Positions 61,753-64,000 of a stretch of DNA of 64,000 bases are shown here, in pieces (position 1 is the stretch's first letter; every line of letters begins with the position of its first letter). The stretch is from contig JBAYUS010000005.1 of assembly GCA_041675025.1 (NCBI GenBank), positions 1 to 64,000 on the forward strand. Reading direction: 5' to 3'. The position numbers and the translations under genes were made by a program. Origin of the DNA: CAJBLF01 sp041675025 (GTDB lineage: Bacteria; Patescibacteriota; Gracilibacteria; Absconditabacterales; Absconditicoccaceae). The notes under the pieces were generated by a model. That model made no database searches and was not told where the DNA came from. It saw only the letters and a program-made list of their open reading frames with translations.

Positions 61753-63240
61753 ATGCGTTTTTATGATGAAGTGACAATAAGTGTACAATCCGGAAAATGA
61801 TGAGACGGAACAGTGACCTGAAGAAGAGAAGCAGGAGTCGCTTTTTGATGACCATCAGGAGGAGATTGAGGAAAATGATGATCAGTTATTTTACAAGCAC
61901 TCAAAAATGAAAATACACTCCAAACATATAGATATAGATCAACCTTCAAGGCCAATCCTGGCGAAGCTGGAAAATCTAGAGATCAGTATGGTGCGAATGC
62001 AGAAAATTTAATTCTTTATGTTCCTATAGGGACGCTTGTAAGAGACAAATTAACGGATGAAATACTTTATACTTTTACCAAAGATGGAGAACAATATACT
62101 GCAGTCTTTTGAGGTGAATGAGGATGGGGAAATATTCATTTTAAGGATTCTATTCATCAGTTTCCAACATTTTGTTTACTTGGTGAACCAGGAAATAAAA
62201 AAGAACTTGTACTCGAATTACAATTGCTTGCCGACGTTGCATTGATTGGTACGCCGAGTGTAGGAAAAACAAGTATCATCAATAGTATTTCAAACACCAA
62301 AGCTAAAGTTGCTGATTATCCTTTTACGACATTGATACCGAATCTTTGATCGATAACCGTTCAAGATGTTCATTTTAATATGATAGATATTCCAGGACTT
62401 ATAAAGGGTGCAGCTGAGTGAAGAGGTTTGGGAAATGCATTTTTGCGTCATATTCTCAAAGCCAGAGTTTTTTGTATGATCGGTGATATTTCAAGATATG
62501 ATCAGTGAATTATTGAGATTCCACAATTGCTCGAAGAAATTTGTACCTACACGCGCACAAAATTTAGTAAAGATCCAAATGCTGTAGATATTCAAATCAA
62601 AGAAGATAAGGGAATGATTACCTTATTTATCTATGAAGAAGGAAAATTGGTTATTGAAAAAAGAATGTTATTTCTCATCAATAAATATGATCTTGTTAAC
62701 GATGCAGATATTCTCAAAGAATATAAAGCACAATTTCGAAAACAAATTTTAGATTTTTTCAAAAAAAATAAAATCTGAATCAAAATCACGAAAAAACTTA
62801 TGGATGAACATACCTTTACAGTTTCTGCTGCGACTCATTTTGGTATTGATGAACGATTAAAAAAGGTTGTTGAGATGCTAGAAAAGACTGATGTCCAAGA
62901 AGTATATCATGTAGAAAATATTCCTCATCAAGAAGTAAAACATATAGCAAATTCAATGAGAAATATTGGTGATCATGAAAAAGAAGTATTAATTGAAGAA
63001 AACTATATTTCAGCAAAAGATGCACAATATATAAATGTGCGAGAAGTTTATAATGAAGAATTTGCTAAACTTGTTCGACAACTTCAACGATGAAATGATG
63101 AAGCAGAAGCACGATTTCGAAAGCTAGTTGGTAATAGATGAACTTTAGATGAATTAGAAAATAATGGAATCCAAAAAGGAGATATTTTGAAAGTATTGAG
63201 TCCTTATAATGGACAGCCACCAAAATATATTCAATACTAA
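61753..63240 (+). CDS. obg: GTPase Obg/CgtA
   Basis: The 495-aa protein has an Obg fold (FYDEVTISVQSGKGGDG..., with KGGDGG-like runs), then G1 IGTPSVGKTSII, switch DYPFTTL, G3 DIPGLIKGAAEGRGLG and G4 NKYD, and a long C-terminal domain. Obg acts in ribosome assembly and stringent control. Roughly ten of the first ~45 codons are TGA glycines, so a standard-code translation gives only scraps of it. The Obg-fold glycines are a good test of the recoding. The C-terminal extension is longer than in many bacteria. Confidence 0.94.
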
Positions 63241-63375
63241 AAAACTAATGAATAATGAATAGTGAAAAATGAATAATGTATGATTTTGTTCGGTCATGGA
63301 CTATTGTGCATTACAATAGTTTATAAAAATAGAATTCCATCATTTTTCATTATTAATTTTTAATTTTTCATTTCG
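63241..63375. repeat. Dispersed AT-rich palindromic element (copy 3)
   Basis: AATGAATAATGAATAGTGAA, AATGAATAATG, a spacer with GGACTATTGTGCATTACAATAG and then the inverted ATCATTTTTCATTATTAATT and TTTAATTTTTCATT. This is the closest relative of 1810-1980. Confidence 0.8.
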
Positions 63376-63819
63376 ATGATGTTTGTTATTCTAAATATCT
63401 CCGATAGCGATAAACACTGGAATGCTGTCATCGAGGAGTATACAAAGCGTTTGGGTAAGTCAGTAAAAATAGAAAATATAAAACCAAATAGAAGAGGAAA
63501 CAACCAACAGATGATTCAAACCGATACAGAAAATATTATCGCTAAGCTTGAAAAATTTTCAGAATATAAAAAAATATTATTAAGTAAAGAAGGAAAATTA
63601 TTAGATACATTAACATTACACAAATTGCTGACGGATAAAAATTATGTATTCATTATCGGCTGACCGTATGGGTTGGATGAACCAAAATTAACTCCTTATA
63701 TAGACAGTAAAATTTCTTTTGGTACCATTACTTTGCCACATGGTTTGGCAAAAGTAACATTATTGGAACAGTTATATAGAATCGGAACGATAGAGCAGGG
63801 AAAGAGCTATCATTACTAA
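63376..63819 (+). CDS. rlmH: 23S rRNA pseudouridine-1915 N3-methyltransferase (RlmH)
   Basis: The 147-aa SPOUT protein has the family-defining VFIIGGPYGLDE (first Gly of GG pair GGC, second TGA), ISFGTITLPHGLAKVTLLEQLYRIGTI and the final GKSYHY motif with Tyr-His-Tyr at the end. It methylates the pseudouridine in 23S helix 69. Start is ATG ATG at 63376 or 63379. Confidence 0.94.
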
Positions 63820-63824
63820 TTCTT

Positions 63825-63852
63825 TTGCAATCGTGGTTATAATCGCTATATT
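63825..63852 (+). promoter_or_regulatory. Promoter of the truncated downstream gene
   Basis: TTGCAA, 16-bp spacer, TATATT. Confidence 0.55.
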
Positions 63853-63862
63853 TTTTAGGAAA

Positions 63863-63947
63863 GAAATTTTTTGATTAGCGAGACAGATTACAAATTTGGG
63901 ATGTAGTACATTCTAAAATTATAATCTGTCTAATCAGCATAAATTTC
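63863..63947 (+). promoter_or_regulatory. Long leader stem-loop before the last gene
   Basis: GAAATTT and TGATTAG...AGACAGATTA pair with TAATCTGTCTAATCA and AAATTTC across a 31-base loop. It lies between promoter and start codon, so it would fold in the 5' leader. It could act as an autoregulatory site, attenuator or stability element. Confidence 0.55.
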
Positions 63948-63978
63948 TGAAAAAACTTTTATTTTTTGTTTTTTTATT

Positions 63979-64000
63979 ATGGCGATTAAAAAACAGGAGT
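63979..64000 (+). CDS. Truncated gene start
   Basis: ATG at 63979 begins MAIKKQE and runs off the window. A promoter and structured leader precede it. Too short to identify. Confidence 0.4.

Overview
The window reads as one contig from a Patescibacteria/CPR bacterium that uses genetic code 25 (UGA = glycine), most likely Absconditabacteria (SR1) or Gracilibacteria. The evidence is direct. In-frame TGA falls on invariant glycines, including DTPG of EF-G, the Walker A glycine of the PilB/GspE ATPase, FIIGGPYG of RlmH, and many positions in the glycine-rich Obg fold. Every gene ends in TAA or TAG, and the release factor present is RF1. All coordinates below treat TGA as Gly, so many genes are two to four times longer than a standard-code translation would give. 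The DNA is AT-rich, and Shine-Dalgarno sequences are essentially absent from protein genes.

Layout. 1-4.3 kb: a surface protein with acidic hexapeptide repeats (cut by the window edge), gatC and fusA. 4.3-11.6 kb: a small membrane protein, a Bacteroidota-like acyltransferase, a possible nuclease, prfA, a four-helix-bundle protein, a site-2 protease, a peptide-binding-type lipoprotein/anchor and secG. 11.7-17.6 kb: a three-gene type IV secretion-like operon (VirB4 ATPase, polytopic membrane protein, and an 890-residue Cys-rich protein ending in three tandem pilin-like TM hairpins). 17.8-25.1 kb: small orphan genes with their own promoters and terminators, mixed with a truncated priA, dus, dedA and a SpoU methylase. 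25.1-34.8 kb: a PsbP-like lipoprotein, a methyltransferase, a DEDD exonuclease, a large membrane-anchored protein, an Ala/Glu/Val-rich lipoprotein, an RsuA-type pseudouridine synthase, a USP, a PilB ATPase and a dCMP-type deaminase. 34.9-42.6 kb: pheT, a GH3-like protein, a GIY-YIG gene inside inverted repeats, a C39-like peptidase, glyA and a second RsuA-like gene. 42.6-44.1 kb: two candidate structured RNAs around an 83-aa gene. 44.1-64 kb: DUF456, a GH26-like hydrolase, MoxR, MscS, lgt, SIMPL, gltX, clpP, a peptidoglycan-binding coiled-coil protein, an AT-hook-like membrane protein, miaA, cca, tRNA-Lys, a 2H phosphoesterase, PhoH, obg, rlmH and a truncated gene start.

Two cross-cutting patterns stand out. 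First, about fifteen genes lack any TGA codon, have an A-rich leader containing AAACAAAA-like runs, and usually carry their own promoter and hairpin terminator; they sit between TGA-rich genes. Second, the recognisable promoters share the form TTGnnn - 16 bp - TATAnn, including those of the tRNA and both ncRNA candidates. The most unusual single loci are the ncRNA at about 42.68-43.08 kb, which carries two 23S rRNA domain I hairpin loops in permuted order, and the tandem ncRNA at about 43.5-44.04 kb. Functional statements come from reading the sequence and from family knowledge; no database search was run.
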